Assembly (NCBI RefSeq): GCF_022026395.1 | Contig: NZ_CP041767.1 | Coordinates: forward strand, 3,194,501 to 3,258,500 | Origin: Brevibacillus brevis | GTDB lineage: Bacteria; Bacillota; Bacilli; Brevibacillales; Brevibacillaceae | Length of the DNA stretch: 64,000 nt | Direction of reading: 5' to 3' | Part shown: positions 32,288 to 40,667 of the stretch, piece after piece | Layout of the letters: every line of letters starts with the position of its first letter | Position numbering within the stretch: the stretch's first letter is position 1 | Program-made: the position numbers and the translations under genes | The notes under the pieces: generated by a model | What the model saw: the letters and a program-made list of their open reading frames with translations, nothing else | Database searches by the model: none | Told to the model about the DNA's origin: nothing

Positions 32288-33352
32288 TTAGGGGGTATGA
32301 TACGCAGCGCGCAAATCGACTCCATAGGTGCGGCATAATTGGCTGAGTTCTTTTGTCAGATTCGGATCGAACGGGATACCGTTTTCCAAACGTTCTTGCT
32401 TTTTTCGGCTCTCGATCTCCCCAGGAATGAAAATTTCGGATACACCTTCTTTCGTAGGTACGCTTTTCACCTCACGAATGTAGGCATCCATATTGGCACA
32501 AAAATCGGGGAGTGGCATAAATCGTTCAATATCCACTGTCAAGAATAGATGTCCAACATTTTGTGGATCGTCCCAATTGTCATACAGGCTTTTTACATGT
32601 GGCCCTGTCGCAGCACCCGTGAGCAGCCCACACAAGATATCGATGAACATCGCCAATCCATAACCCTTTGCTCCCCCGATTGGCAAAAGTGAGCCTAGCA
32701 AGGCTTGTGTGGGATCAGTCGTTTCATTCCCATTGGGGTCGATGGCCCAATCCGCAGGAATGGATTCTCCTTTTTTAACGGCTAAGGCGATTTTTCCTCT
32801 GGCAGCGACACTTGTAGCCATATCTAGCAAAAAGGATGGTTCTTTCCCTGCCGGTATCCCCACTGCAATCGGATTCGTTCCGAAAAAAGGGCGAATCCCT
32901 CCTGTTGGCGCCATGGCTTCGGGGGCATTGGAAAGGACCAGAAGAATCCTCCCTTCTGTTATCGCTCGTTCTGCATAGTACGAACAGGAGCCAAAGTGGT
33001 TGGAATGACGAACACCTACTGCCCCGATTCCCATCTGCTGCGACAACTTGATCGCTTCCTCCAATGCCGCAACCCCGACGACCGCACCCAGTTGGTTTTT
33101 GCCGTCTACCAGTGCTGTTGCTCCTTCCTGTTTCCATACCACTGGTTCATCATTCAATTCAATCAAGCCTGCTTCGATTCGTTGGATATAGATCGGCAGC
33201 CTCGCTAAACCATGGGATTCGATGCCGCGCAAATCAGCATGGACGAGAGATTCTGCGACAAGCCTTGCGTGCTTATGTTTGGCACCTGCCTGAACAAGCA
33301 CTTCTGTTACGACTTGCTCCAAACGCTTCCAATGAAAGAGTGCAGGGTGCAT
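32288..33352 (-). CDS. Ldh2 family malate/L-lactate-type dehydrogenase
   Basis: A 354-residue NAD(P)-dependent oxidoreductase of the malate/L-sulfolactate/ureidoglycolate dehydrogenase family, a fold unrelated to Rossmann LDHs. Marks: ADLRGIESHGLARLPIY near residue 40, VRHSNHFGSCSYYAERA near 110, and FGTNPIAVGIPA near 155. The C-terminal third carries PTKEGVSEIFIPGEIE. The substrate could be malate, lactate or sulfolactate. AAGGAGG lies about 13 bases before the ATG at 33352. It sits 80 bp upstream of panD on the same strand. Confidence 0.85.
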   Translation of the reverse strand: MHPALFHWKRLEQVVTEVLVQAGAKHKHARLVAESLVHADLRGIESHGLARLPIYIQRIEAGLIELNDEPVVWKQEGATALVDGKNQLGAVVGVAALEEAIKLSQQMGIGAVGVRHSNHFGSCSYYAERAITEGRILLVLSNAPEAMAPTGGIRPFFGTNPIAVGIPAGKEPSFLLDMATSVAARGKIALAVKKGESIPADWAIDPNGNETTDPTQALLGSLLPIGGAKGYGLAMFIDILCGLLTGAATGPHVKSLYDNWDDPQNVGHLFLTVDIERFMPLPDFCANMDAYIREVKSVPTKEGVSEIFIPGEIESRKKQERLENGIPFDPNLTKELSQLCRTYGVDLRAAYHTP

Positions 33353-33474
33353 CTTCTCTTTTTCCCCTCCTTCACCGTTGTTCTGTACTTCGCCTGCTTC
33401 CTGATCTGAATATAGATATGTCGCCTGCTGATTGACCGCTACAGGCATTGACCCAGTTCAGGGGACGCCAACAG

Positions 33475-33507
33475 AAAAAGGAGCTCCCGGAATTGGGGCT
33501 CCTTTTT
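33475..33507. terminator. bidirectional terminator
   Basis: AAAAAGGAGC-T-CC / GG-G-GCTCCTTTTT around an 8-base loop. T-tracts occur in both directions; it ends the PBP gene on the minus strand. Confidence 0.8.
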
Positions 33508-33517
33508 TGCGTGATTC

Positions 33518-36412
33518 CTATTCATAATTGGCTAGTACCGTAATGATCTGGTCCTGCATCTTGGTAAACAGCTCTTCATCCTCGACATACCCATTGAACA
33601 TAATCGATACGATGAGCTTCTCTTTGCCTTTGGTCGTGATATAGCCCGACAGCGTGTTCACACCTGTCATCGAACCTGTTTTCGCATGAAGATTATTCGC
33701 AGCGGCTGTGTCCTTCAAGCGGCTTTTCAGTGTCCCATCTATTCCCGCTATGGGTAAAGATTCATCATAAGCGGCAAAATTCGATTCCGTGGTCATCCCC
33801 TCAAGTACAGATGCGATCTGCCGAGCAGAAATAAGATTGTAGCGGGTCAATCCTGAGCCATCCATCATGTCGAAGGTGGTATTTCCGCCGAGCGAAGCTA
33901 CGGTTTCCTGAACGACCTCTGCACCATTGGCTGCACTCCCTATCCCTTTCTTTGCAGCTCCGAGCGTCTTGAGGAGCATTTCTGCGTAGTAATTGTCACT
34001 TCGTTTATTGAGGTACTGTACGATTTCCTTTAGAGGCAGTGACTCAAATTGTGTCCATTTTACTGCTGCTGGAGGAACTGGCTGAATCAGCACTTCGCTT
34101 TTCGGAGCAAACGCAATTCCTTCTTGCTCCAGCGTCTCTTTCAGCACGGTCCCTACGTACTTGGCTGGCTCTTCCACAGGGACTCGCTCGTAATCCCCTT
34201 CATGATCAAGCGGGAGGTTCCCTGACAGTCGAATGGTATTTGTTCCACGGTCACGCAGAATAGCAAATGTATTTTCCTCGCCTTTTTGTACGGTCTTGGC
34301 TTCATTGATCACTTGCACATAAGCCGTTTTGGGAAGTACGTTGATTTTCACTGGTTCTCCAGCATCGTTAGCGGGCTTGAATTCGATCATGACCGTCCCA
34401 CGGTTCATGGCAAGAGCCCCTATGGTCGGGTTGTAATAGTAGCTCTCGTCATCCCATGCCCAGCCGAGGCCAAGCCGTTGTTGGTCAAAGTAGCTGTCAT
34501 CCATCACGAGGTTCCCATTGATACGCGTGATTCCTTGTTGCTTGAGCCACCCTGCTATTTTTTCAATCGACACACCTTCCTGCGCTTTTAGCGCATTCTC
34601 TGTGTGCAAGGTAGGGTCACCGTATCCTTTCACATACAGATTGCCTTGTTGTATGCCTGTAGAGGTGATCGGGGCGTCTCCATACACTTCCGTTTTGAAT
34701 ACGTAATCCGAGCCAAACTGGTTCAACGCCGTGGCAGTCGTCAGCAGCTTCAGATTCGAAGCAGGGGTAAGCAGTGTGTCCGCATCCCGTTCGTATAAGA
34801 CAGGGTCACCTGTTGAATCCAACGATTTGATCATAACTCCGGCCGTTACCCCTGCTGCTTCCGGGGTATCTAGGATGGGATCGATCATAGCAGAGAGTGG
34901 GTACGTCTTTTTCTCTGGAGGGCTGAATCCTTCCGGTGCTGCGATATCCGGGTAGGTTGTTAACAAAATTCCGATTCGATCCTGCAGCTCCCTTGCATAC
35001 TTCGATTTATAAATGCCGTTGATCAAAATCGAAAAAGCGAGCTTATGACCATTTTTTGCCGTTACATAACCCGACATGGTATTGACTCCGCTTAATGAGC
35101 CTGTCTTTGCTACCAGGTTCTTTTCCGCACCGGTTCCTTTCATGCGGTTTTTCAAGGTGCCGTCTACTCCTGCGATTGGGAGTGATTTTTCCAATTCCGT
35201 TCGATATTCTTGCTCCTGCAAAAAGATGAGTGTTTCGATTATCTGTTCCGGAGTGATCATATTAAATCTCGATAACCCCGAGCCATCTACCTGACGGAAG
35301 CCTGACTCAATGCCAGCTCGCTTCATCACGTCTGCTACCGCCTCACTGCCTGCCTCAAAGCTCCCCTCACCTTTCTGGGTAACGCCCAGTGTCTTTACAA
35401 GCATCTCCGCATAGAAGTTGTCACTATCCTTGTTGAGCTCCACCGTGATCTCACCCAACGGTTTGGACAAGTGAGTATAGAGCGGTACTCCGCTTTGCAG
35501 CACGTTTTTTTTCACTTCTGTCTTCGGATGTAAGGCAATCCCTTGTTTCAGCAACTGATCCTTCCATAGATCGCCCACATACAAAGCCGGGTCTTCCATC
35601 GTGACATCTTCAGCATAAGGAGCTGCTTCCATCCCAATCGTACCGGATACGATGATTTCATTTTTTCCGCGCGGACGCTCAATGAGCACATTGCTCTCCT
35701 TGCCCGCTGTCGTTTTCAACTGGTTTGTGACTGTTATGTATGTAGTAGCTGGGTTCATGGTCAGGACGGGAGCATCGTTCACCGTTTTTCCAGGGATTGC
35801 GGTTAGAGTCGCAACGTTTTTATTTACGGCTAATCCACTGATCTGGGCGCTGTACCCATACGGTTCATCATCCCACATCCAGCTCGTACCCAATCTGGTC
35901 TCATCGAAATAGCTGTCATCGAGAAGCAGATTTCCATTGATTCGCTTGATCCCCAAATCTTTGATGGCTTTTGCCATTTGCTGCAAATCTTCTGGCTTCA
36001 GACTAGGGTCCCCATAGCCTTTTAAAATCAGATCTCCTTGCAAAACTCCACCGTTATTTACCTTTCCCGAAACAAACACCTCGGTCTTCCACTGATAGTC
36101 TGGCCCTAGTTTATCCAGACCTGCAATTGTCGTAAACAGCTTCATGTTGGAGGCCGGGATAAAATTACGTTTGGCATTGTGCGTATATACGTACTTTTTG
36201 TCGGTTAGATCGTAGACCGCGATTCCAGCGTACATTCCCTTGCTATTCTCATCGTTTTTCAAATCGGCGAGGAATTTTTCTATGCTGAGTGCAAGAGGAC
36301 TAGAAGAAGCGGCCTCTTCCTTGGCTAGCGCAGGCGAAGCTGCTACCTGCAACAAGAGAGCCAACACGAAAAACCACGTACCGACACGTCGAAAAGCAAA
36401 TAAATGATTCAT
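33518..36412 (-). CDS. double-domain S13 D-Ala-D-Ala carboxypeptidase/endopeptidase (PBP4/DacB type)
   Basis: A 964-residue exported penicillin-binding protein: signal peptide (residues 1-30, cleavage near ALA-KEE) then two full S13 peptidase domains. Domain 1 (40-490) has SNMK at Ser88-Lys91, SDN at 330-332 and KTG at 436-438. Domain 2 (505-960) has SNLK at Ser552-Lys555, SDN at 805-807 and KTG at 911-913. Both also keep GYGDP and DGSGL/DGTLK blocks. Ordinary DacB has one such domain of about 480 residues. The enzyme should trim or cut peptidoglycan peptides outside the membrane. It is monocistronic; a TATAAT box lies at 36511-36506. Confidence 0.93.
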   Translation of the reverse strand: MNHLFAFRRVGTWFFVLALLLQVAASPALAKEEAASSSPLALSIEKFLADLKNDENSKGMYAGIAVYDLTDKKYVYTHNAKRNFIPASNMKLFTTIAGLDKLGPDYQWKTEVFVSGKVNNGGVLQGDLILKGYGDPSLKPEDLQQMAKAIKDLGIKRINGNLLLDDSYFDETRLGTSWMWDDEPYGYSAQISGLAVNKNVATLTAIPGKTVNDAPVLTMNPATTYITVTNQLKTTAGKESNVLIERPRGKNEIIVSGTIGMEAAPYAEDVTMEDPALYVGDLWKDQLLKQGIALHPKTEVKKNVLQSGVPLYTHLSKPLGEITVELNKDSDNFYAEMLVKTLGVTQKGEGSFEAGSEAVADVMKRAGIESGFRQVDGSGLSRFNMITPEQIIETLIFLQEQEYRTELEKSLPIAGVDGTLKNRMKGTGAEKNLVAKTGSLSGVNTMSGYVTAKNGHKLAFSILINGIYKSKYARELQDRIGILLTTYPDIAAPEGFSPPEKKTYPLSAMIDPILDTPEAAGVTAGVMIKSLDSTGDPVLYERDADTLLTPASNLKLLTTATALNQFGSDYVFKTEVYGDAPITSTGIQQGNLYVKGYGDPTLHTENALKAQEGVSIEKIAGWLKQQGITRINGNLVMDDSYFDQQRLGLGWAWDDESYYYNPTIGALAMNRGTVMIEFKPANDAGEPVKINVLPKTAYVQVINEAKTVQKGEENTFAILRDRGTNTIRLSGNLPLDHEGDYERVPVEEPAKYVGTVLKETLEQEGIAFAPKSEVLIQPVPPAAVKWTQFESLPLKEIVQYLNKRSDNYYAEMLLKTLGAAKKGIGSAANGAEVVQETVASLGGNTTFDMMDGSGLTRYNLISARQIASVLEGMTTESNFAAYDESLPIAGIDGTLKSRLKDTAAANNLHAKTGSMTGVNTLSGYITTKGKEKLIVSIMFNGYVEDEELFTKMQDQIITVLANYE

Positions 36413-36591
36413 GATAACCTCCTTGTCATAGTCTGGGCGATTTCCACCAACAAATCACAGTACGCCATCATGATAGCACGTATTCTATTTATTCGGAATA
36501 TTACCATTATACTAAAAGTCTACAGGCATGAAGGATAGCCATTCCGTTCATACTACCTTCAAGACTTCTTTCGTTTGGAGGAAATGGTTTC

Positions 36592-37134
36592 ATGTTCTAT
36601 CGATTGCTCCTCTGTCTGTCCCTTCTCTGCGCCTTTTCATTCCCCGTCCATGCCCAAACCGACATCGGGCGCGTACAAGTAGATCCCTCCCCCTATTCTT
36701 CCCTTGCGGAGCTCGTCAAAAAGTGCGACTTAATCGTCATCGCACAGGTAGACAGTACCCATCGGGCTTATCCCACGGGACGCAACATTCCCCAAGGCAA
36801 GATCGTGAACTACACACAAAAACTACAGGTAAAAAAGGCCATAAAAGGCACAGCATCCAGACGAGTAACTGTGCTAAGCACTGGCGTAGAGCCGCTTCCC
36901 GATGCCTCCAGTCCGCTCAACCTGCAGTATCCTGGGCCGCTGGCGGAAGGGAATTATTTATTATTTTTACGAAAAGTGAGCGGATCACAGATGTACAGTA
37001 CAGCAGGTCTCTGGCAAGGCGTTTATCCAATCTATCAAGGAAAAACCATTGCTCTTTCCAACCTTGGCTTTACCGAGTTGAATCAGCTATCACAAGAACA
37101 AGTCATCCGAAAAATAACGGCGATATCCCGCTAA
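36592..37134 (+). CDS. secreted hypothetical protein
   Basis: A 180-residue protein with a Sec signal peptide (LLLCLSLLCAFSFPVHA-Q) and a mature part of about 158 residues. The remainder is beta-rich: CDLIVIAQVDSTHRA, YTQKLQVKKAIKG, YLLFLRK and YPIYQGKTIAL. This pattern recalls small OB-like extracellular domains, but no family can be assigned. GGAGG lies about ten bases before the ATG. It is divergent from the double PBP gene, sharing a 179-bp upstream region, so a wall-related role is possible. Confidence 0.65.
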   Translation: MFYRLLLCLSLLCAFSFPVHAQTDIGRVQVDPSPYSSLAELVKKCDLIVIAQVDSTHRAYPTGRNIPQGKIVNYTQKLQVKKAIKGTASRRVTVLSTGVEPLPDASSPLNLQYPGPLAEGNYLLFLRKVSGSQMYSTAGLWQGVYPIYQGKTIALSNLGFTELNQLSQEQVIRKITAISR

Positions 37135-37143
37135 TGAAATAGC

Positions 37144-37175
37144 AAAAAACCGCTCTCGTTAACGAGCGGTTTTTT
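37144..37175. terminator. bidirectional terminator
   Basis: AAAAAACCGCTC / GAGCGGTTTTTT, symmetrical with T-tracts on both strands. Confidence 0.85.
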
Positions 37176-37195
37176 GACGTTACCATCATGTGCTG

Positions 37196-37312
37196 TCAGT
37201 TGCGCATCACGTAGATGAAAATCACCATAGACACAGCACAAGCGAGTACACTGAGAATAAACCCCCAGATCACCCATTTGCTATTCGTCTTGTTTATGTG
37301 TTTGTCGTCCAT
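37196..37312 (-). CDS. 38-residue single-pass membrane protein
   Basis: Small protein starting MDDKHINKTNSKW with a hydrophobic helix at residues 14-35 and a short basic end (MRN). GAGGAG lies eight bases before the ATG. It is followed by the bidirectional terminator and preceded by the lantibiotic-immunity-type ABC genes on the same strand (gap 84 bp), so it could be the last gene of that operon or independent. No family recognised. Confidence 0.6.
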   Translation of the reverse strand: MDDKHINKTNSKWVIWGFILSVLACAVSMVIFIYVMRN

Positions 37313-37396
37313 GGAAACTTCTCCTCATTCAAGCATTCACCTTCTATTATAAGGTTGTTTGGCAGGAAAGGGAAACCGTTATTATGGTGAAAACTG

Positions 37397-38128
37397 TTAA
37401 AGACCTTCTCTCGTAAGACGACGAATCCCCAGCACACAACCGCTCGTCACGAAAAGTACACACATGACTACAAACGCCCCCAGCTCTCCTAGCGTCAAAC
37501 TCTCTTGACTGAGCACGCCCATGCCAATCGTTAAAAGTGACTGAGGAAATAACATCCCGAGCCCCGACACATACAAGCCCAACCCTACAAAAACAGAGCA
37601 AACACTAATGCCGACAGGTACAGCAAAGCTCGGTATCCGCGTGGAAAGCCAAAGCTGGAAGGCGATGATGGTGAGCGAAGCCAGCCAGCCTCGCATGATC
37701 CATCCGAACACTTCCAGAGGAAACGTAAAATGTGTGTGCAGTCCAGCCATGAAACCTGCACAAATATATAGCACAAAGAAGAAAAGCTGCACAATAAAAA
37801 GGAGAACACCAACTACCACCAGCTTCGCGAAAAAAATCGTTGGAATTGATACTGGCGCTGTCAGGATTACATTCCAGTTACGATTTACATGCTCCAGTCT
37901 GCACACAAACGAACAGCAGATCGCGATGAGAATGGGCAAGAAAAATTCTCCGTAGAACAAACTCACCTGCGTCCACAGGCTGTACCAGCCATTTTGCAGG
38001 ATCGCTTGGTTCATCCAGTAGTTCGCAAAGCCGATCAGCGTACTGAAAACAGGTAGCACAAGCAAAACGAGCCATATACGAGAACGGCGAAGCTTTACCC
38101 ATTCTGCTCCCAAACATCTGAATATCAT
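37397..38128 (-). CDS. lantibiotic-immunity-type ABC transporter permease, LanG-like
   Basis: A 243-residue ABC-2 type permease with six helices, last of three genes. It begins MIFRCLGAEWVKLRRSRIW, typical of the family, where a cytoplasmic amphipathic stretch precedes helix 1. GGGAGG precedes the ATG. Together with the upstream permease (12-bp gap) and ATPase it matches the LanFEG organisation that expels lantibiotics from the membrane. Which permease is E or G is inferred from order. Confidence 0.8.
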   Translation of the reverse strand: MIFRCLGAEWVKLRRSRIWLVLLVLPVFSTLIGFANYWMNQAILQNGWYSLWTQVSLFYGEFFLPILIAICCSFVCRLEHVNRNWNVILTAPVSIPTIFFAKLVVVGVLLFIVQLFFFVLYICAGFMAGLHTHFTFPLEVFGWIMRGWLASLTIIAFQLWLSTRIPSFAVPVGISVCSVFVGLGLYVSGLGMLFPQSLLTIGMGVLSQESLTLGELGAFVVMCVLFVTSGCVLGIRRLTREGL

Positions 38129-38140
38129 GCAAGGTCCTCC

Positions 38141-38890
38141 CTATACGTCCTGCCGGGATATGTGAATACTCCCAGCAAGGAAAAATGCGATGCCCATGAG
38201 TACGACGATGATCGGCAAATGAATGCCGATTTCACGGTTGGTAAACAACATGGTTTCGTTCACGTACTGATACGCAACGGGCGAAAAGTCTACATAGTAC
38301 GACCAGATGAAAAGACGTCCGACTTGTGGCGGAAATAAGCTCGCTGTCATGCCAATGAATCCCCCGATCATCCCGAGGCATAGGCTGAACGCCTGATTTT
38401 TGATGGCGAGAGAGACCCATTGTTGCAGAGCAATCACCACGAGGTTTGTCAGTGTGGTCCCTACGACAATGCAGAGTAAAAGGCCAATCGGGACTGGCTC
38501 TGCTAAACCATAGCCAATGCCAAATGCCACGATCGCCATAGCCTGTAGAATGACTGCACTCCCCATCAAAACAGCCGCAGAGACGAATTTTGCCGCATAA
38601 ACCGCTTTTCGGCTAACAGAGGCAGCCATCAGCAGCTTCCATGTACGCCCCTTGTGTTCCATATCACAAATTCGTGAAACAATGACAGCCGAACCGATCG
38701 GCAAAAACAATCCGTTCATGGCTGTAATCGTAACCAGTATGGCGCTCCACGTCTGCGCATCTGGATTTTTATTCATCGACGTACTAACAGCCATAAACCC
38801 CCATGCCAGTTCGATACTCAAAAGAATAGCGAGCATGAGAAACAAACGCTTATGTCGAATTTTATAAAACTCCAGCCAAAGCGTCCGCAT
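38141..38890 (-). CDS. lantibiotic-immunity-type ABC transporter permease, LanE-like
   Basis: A 249-residue ABC-2 type permease with six predicted helices. It begins MRTLWLEFYKIRHKRLFLML. The ICDMEHKGRTWKLLMAAS loop after helix 2 is characteristic of LanE/MutE proteins. Its ATG overlaps the stop of the ATPase gene by one base (TAATG), so translation is coupled. Confidence 0.82.
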   Translation of the reverse strand: MRTLWLEFYKIRHKRLFLMLAILLSIELAWGFMAVSTSMNKNPDAQTWSAILVTITAMNGLFLPIGSAVIVSRICDMEHKGRTWKLLMAASVSRKAVYAAKFVSAAVLMGSAVILQAMAIVAFGIGYGLAEPVPIGLLLCIVVGTTLTNLVVIALQQWVSLAIKNQAFSLCLGMIGGFIGMTASLFPPQVGRLFIWSYYVDFSPVAYQYVNETMLFTNREIGIHLPIIVVLMGIAFFLAGSIHISRQDV

Positions 38891-39801
38891 TACAAACTTC
38901 CCTCCCTACCAGTAAGAGAGAGGAAAATGCTCTCCAGACTTTGCTTGTGCACTTCAATGCGATAAACATCAATGCCCGCCATCATCAGCGTCCGGTTTGT
39001 CTGTGCTACTTCCCTATCTTCCATACCCTCCATGACAAGAAAGCCATCTTGGAGACTTGGAGAAAGCTCCATTTCTTGAAGAACTCTTCTCGCTTTTTCA
39101 TTATCCTGCGTTTTCATCCAAACATGAGGCTGGCTGTTCCGTTGCAACTGCTCCATACTTCCTTGAAACAAGAGTTTCCCCCCGTGGATAATGCCAATGG
39201 ACGTCGCTACTTGCTCGATTTCCGAGAGCAGATGGCTGGAAATCAACACGGTCATTCCATACTGATGTGGCAATGATTGAATCAATTCCCGAATTTCCCC
39301 GATTCCCGCAGGATCCAGACCGTTTGTCGGTTCGTCGAGGATAACGAGCTTTGGAAAATGCAGCAAAGTCATGGCAATTCCCAGTCGTTGCTTCATCCCG
39401 AGCGAATACTGATCTACCTTTTTGTTCTTTTGTTTTTCCAAACGAACGATTTGCAAAGCCTTCTCTACATATTTGTCCGGGACATCTCGCAGCCGCTGCA
39501 TGACACGCATATTTTCAAGGCCGGTAAGATGACCGTAATAGGAAGGAGCCTCGATCAAGGAACCCGTCTGACTCAAAATTTCAAGTCGGTTTCTGCAAAA
39601 ATCCTTCCCGAATACAGATACACTCCCTTCCGTCGGCCTGACTAATCCTAGCAGCATTTTTAGAGTCGTCGATTTTCCTGCACCATTTGGACCGAGGAAG
39701 CCATAGACCTCCCCTTCTCCTACCGCAAGATTCACACGCTGGACGCAATAGGCTCCTCCATAGTGTTTTGAAAGGTTTTCCGTTCGAATCACCGTATTCA
39801 T
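38890..39801 (-). CDS. lantibiotic-immunity-type ABC transporter ATPase, LanF-like
   Basis: A 303-residue ABC ATPase. Walker A GPNGAGKST (35-43), signature YSLGMKQRL and Walker B LVILDEPTNGLDPAG are intact. The Q-loop region reads SLIEAPSYYGHL, with Glu where other ABC proteins have Gln; this E-loop is a known mark of lantibiotic self-protection ATPases. The last 80 residues form the extra C-terminal domain of this subgroup. AGGAG precedes the ATG. It is divergent from its putative response regulator gene (152-bp gap). Confidence 0.88.
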   Translation of the reverse strand: MNTVIRTENLSKHYGGAYCVQRVNLAVGEGEVYGFLGPNGAGKSTTLKMLLGLVRPTEGSVSVFGKDFCRNRLEILSQTGSLIEAPSYYGHLTGLENMRVMQRLRDVPDKYVEKALQIVRLEKQKNKKVDQYSLGMKQRLGIAMTLLHFPKLVILDEPTNGLDPAGIGEIRELIQSLPHQYGMTVLISSHLLSEIEQVATSIGIIHGGKLLFQGSMEQLQRNSQPHVWMKTQDNEKARRVLQEMELSPSLQDGFLVMEGMEDREVAQTNRTLMMAGIDVYRIEVHKQSLESIFLSLTGREGSL

Positions 39802-39953
39802 GTTTTCTCGCTCCTATCTGTTGGTCTCTCAAATGAAATCATAGAGTCCCAACCCGTCAATAAGCTGACAGGAATCTTACGACAACCTTAAATCGACTCC
39901 AAGTGGGTAGAACAGACAAATCGAGCGAGTATAATGAATACGGGTGATTCAAT

Positions 39954-40667
39954 ATGGAAGAGTGGAAACAGAAAAAAGTGCTCATCGTGGAAGATGAGCT
40001 TGAAATCAGAAATATGATCGATGGATTTTTGCGTAAGGAAAGATTCTCTCGTATTTTTCATGCGGGTAGTTGTAAAGAGGCGCTAGGGATATTCGCTTCG
40101 GACAAGCCAGATGTCGCCATTCTGGATGTCATGCTGCCTGATGGAGATGGATTTGGACTTTTGACTTCGATCCGTCGTTTCTCGCAAATCCCTGTCATTT
40201 TTTTGTCAGCGAGAGGGGGAGATGAAGATCGATTGCTCGGACTTGGCCTGGGCGCTGACGACTATATCGTGAAGCCATTTTTATCGCGTGAGCTCGTTCT
40301 TCGTCTTCTGGTCATTTTACGACGCGTTTACGCTCCTCCCCAAATCGAACGTCTGCCCGTTTTCCAGCTTGGTGACAGTATAATCGATTTGGAGGCAGCA
40401 ACCGTGACGAGAGACCAACAAGAATACGCGTTGACTGCCAAGGAGCACGCCCTCTTGCGAAAACTCTATGAAAATCGGGGACGAATCGTCACGAGTGATG
40501 CCCTTTGCCAATCCGTCTGGGGTGACGATTACTACGGGTATGAAAACACACTGATGGTTCATATGCGGCGCATTCGCGAAAAGATCGAGCCATGTCCGTC
40601 CACTCCTGTATATTTGCTGACGGTAAGAGGACTCGGGTACAAATTACTCGTAAAGGAAGAGTCGTAG
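39954..40667 (+). CDS. OmpR-family response regulator
   Basis: A 237-residue regulator: receiver domain (8-125) with acidic pocket EDE and phosphorylated Asp in AILDVMLPDGDG, then a winged-helix output domain ending VRGLGYKLLV. A TATAAT box lies at 39930-39935, so the leader is only about 12 bases with GGGTG as a weak ribosome-binding site. It is followed directly by its histidine kinase (stop TAG adjacent to ATG). Divergence from the LanFEG genes suggests it controls them. Confidence 0.9.
   Translation: MEEWKQKKVLIVEDELEIRNMIDGFLRKERFSRIFHAGSCKEALGIFASDKPDVAILDVMLPDGDGFGLLTSIRRFSQIPVIFLSARGGDEDRLLGLGLGADDYIVKPFLSRELVLRLLVILRRVYAPPQIERLPVFQLGDSIIDLEAATVTRDQQEYALTAKEHALLRKLYENRGRIVTSDALCQSVWGDDYYGYENTLMVHMRRIREKIEPCPSTPVYLLTVRGLGYKLLVKEES

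Noticed and set aside
39802..39953. Search for a lantibiotic precursor peptide around the immunity genes
   Set aside because: Neither this gap nor 36413-36591, 37135-37396 or 42051-42147 contains a Ser/Thr/Cys-rich peptide with a leader; the 38-residue ORF is a membrane protein, not a precursor.
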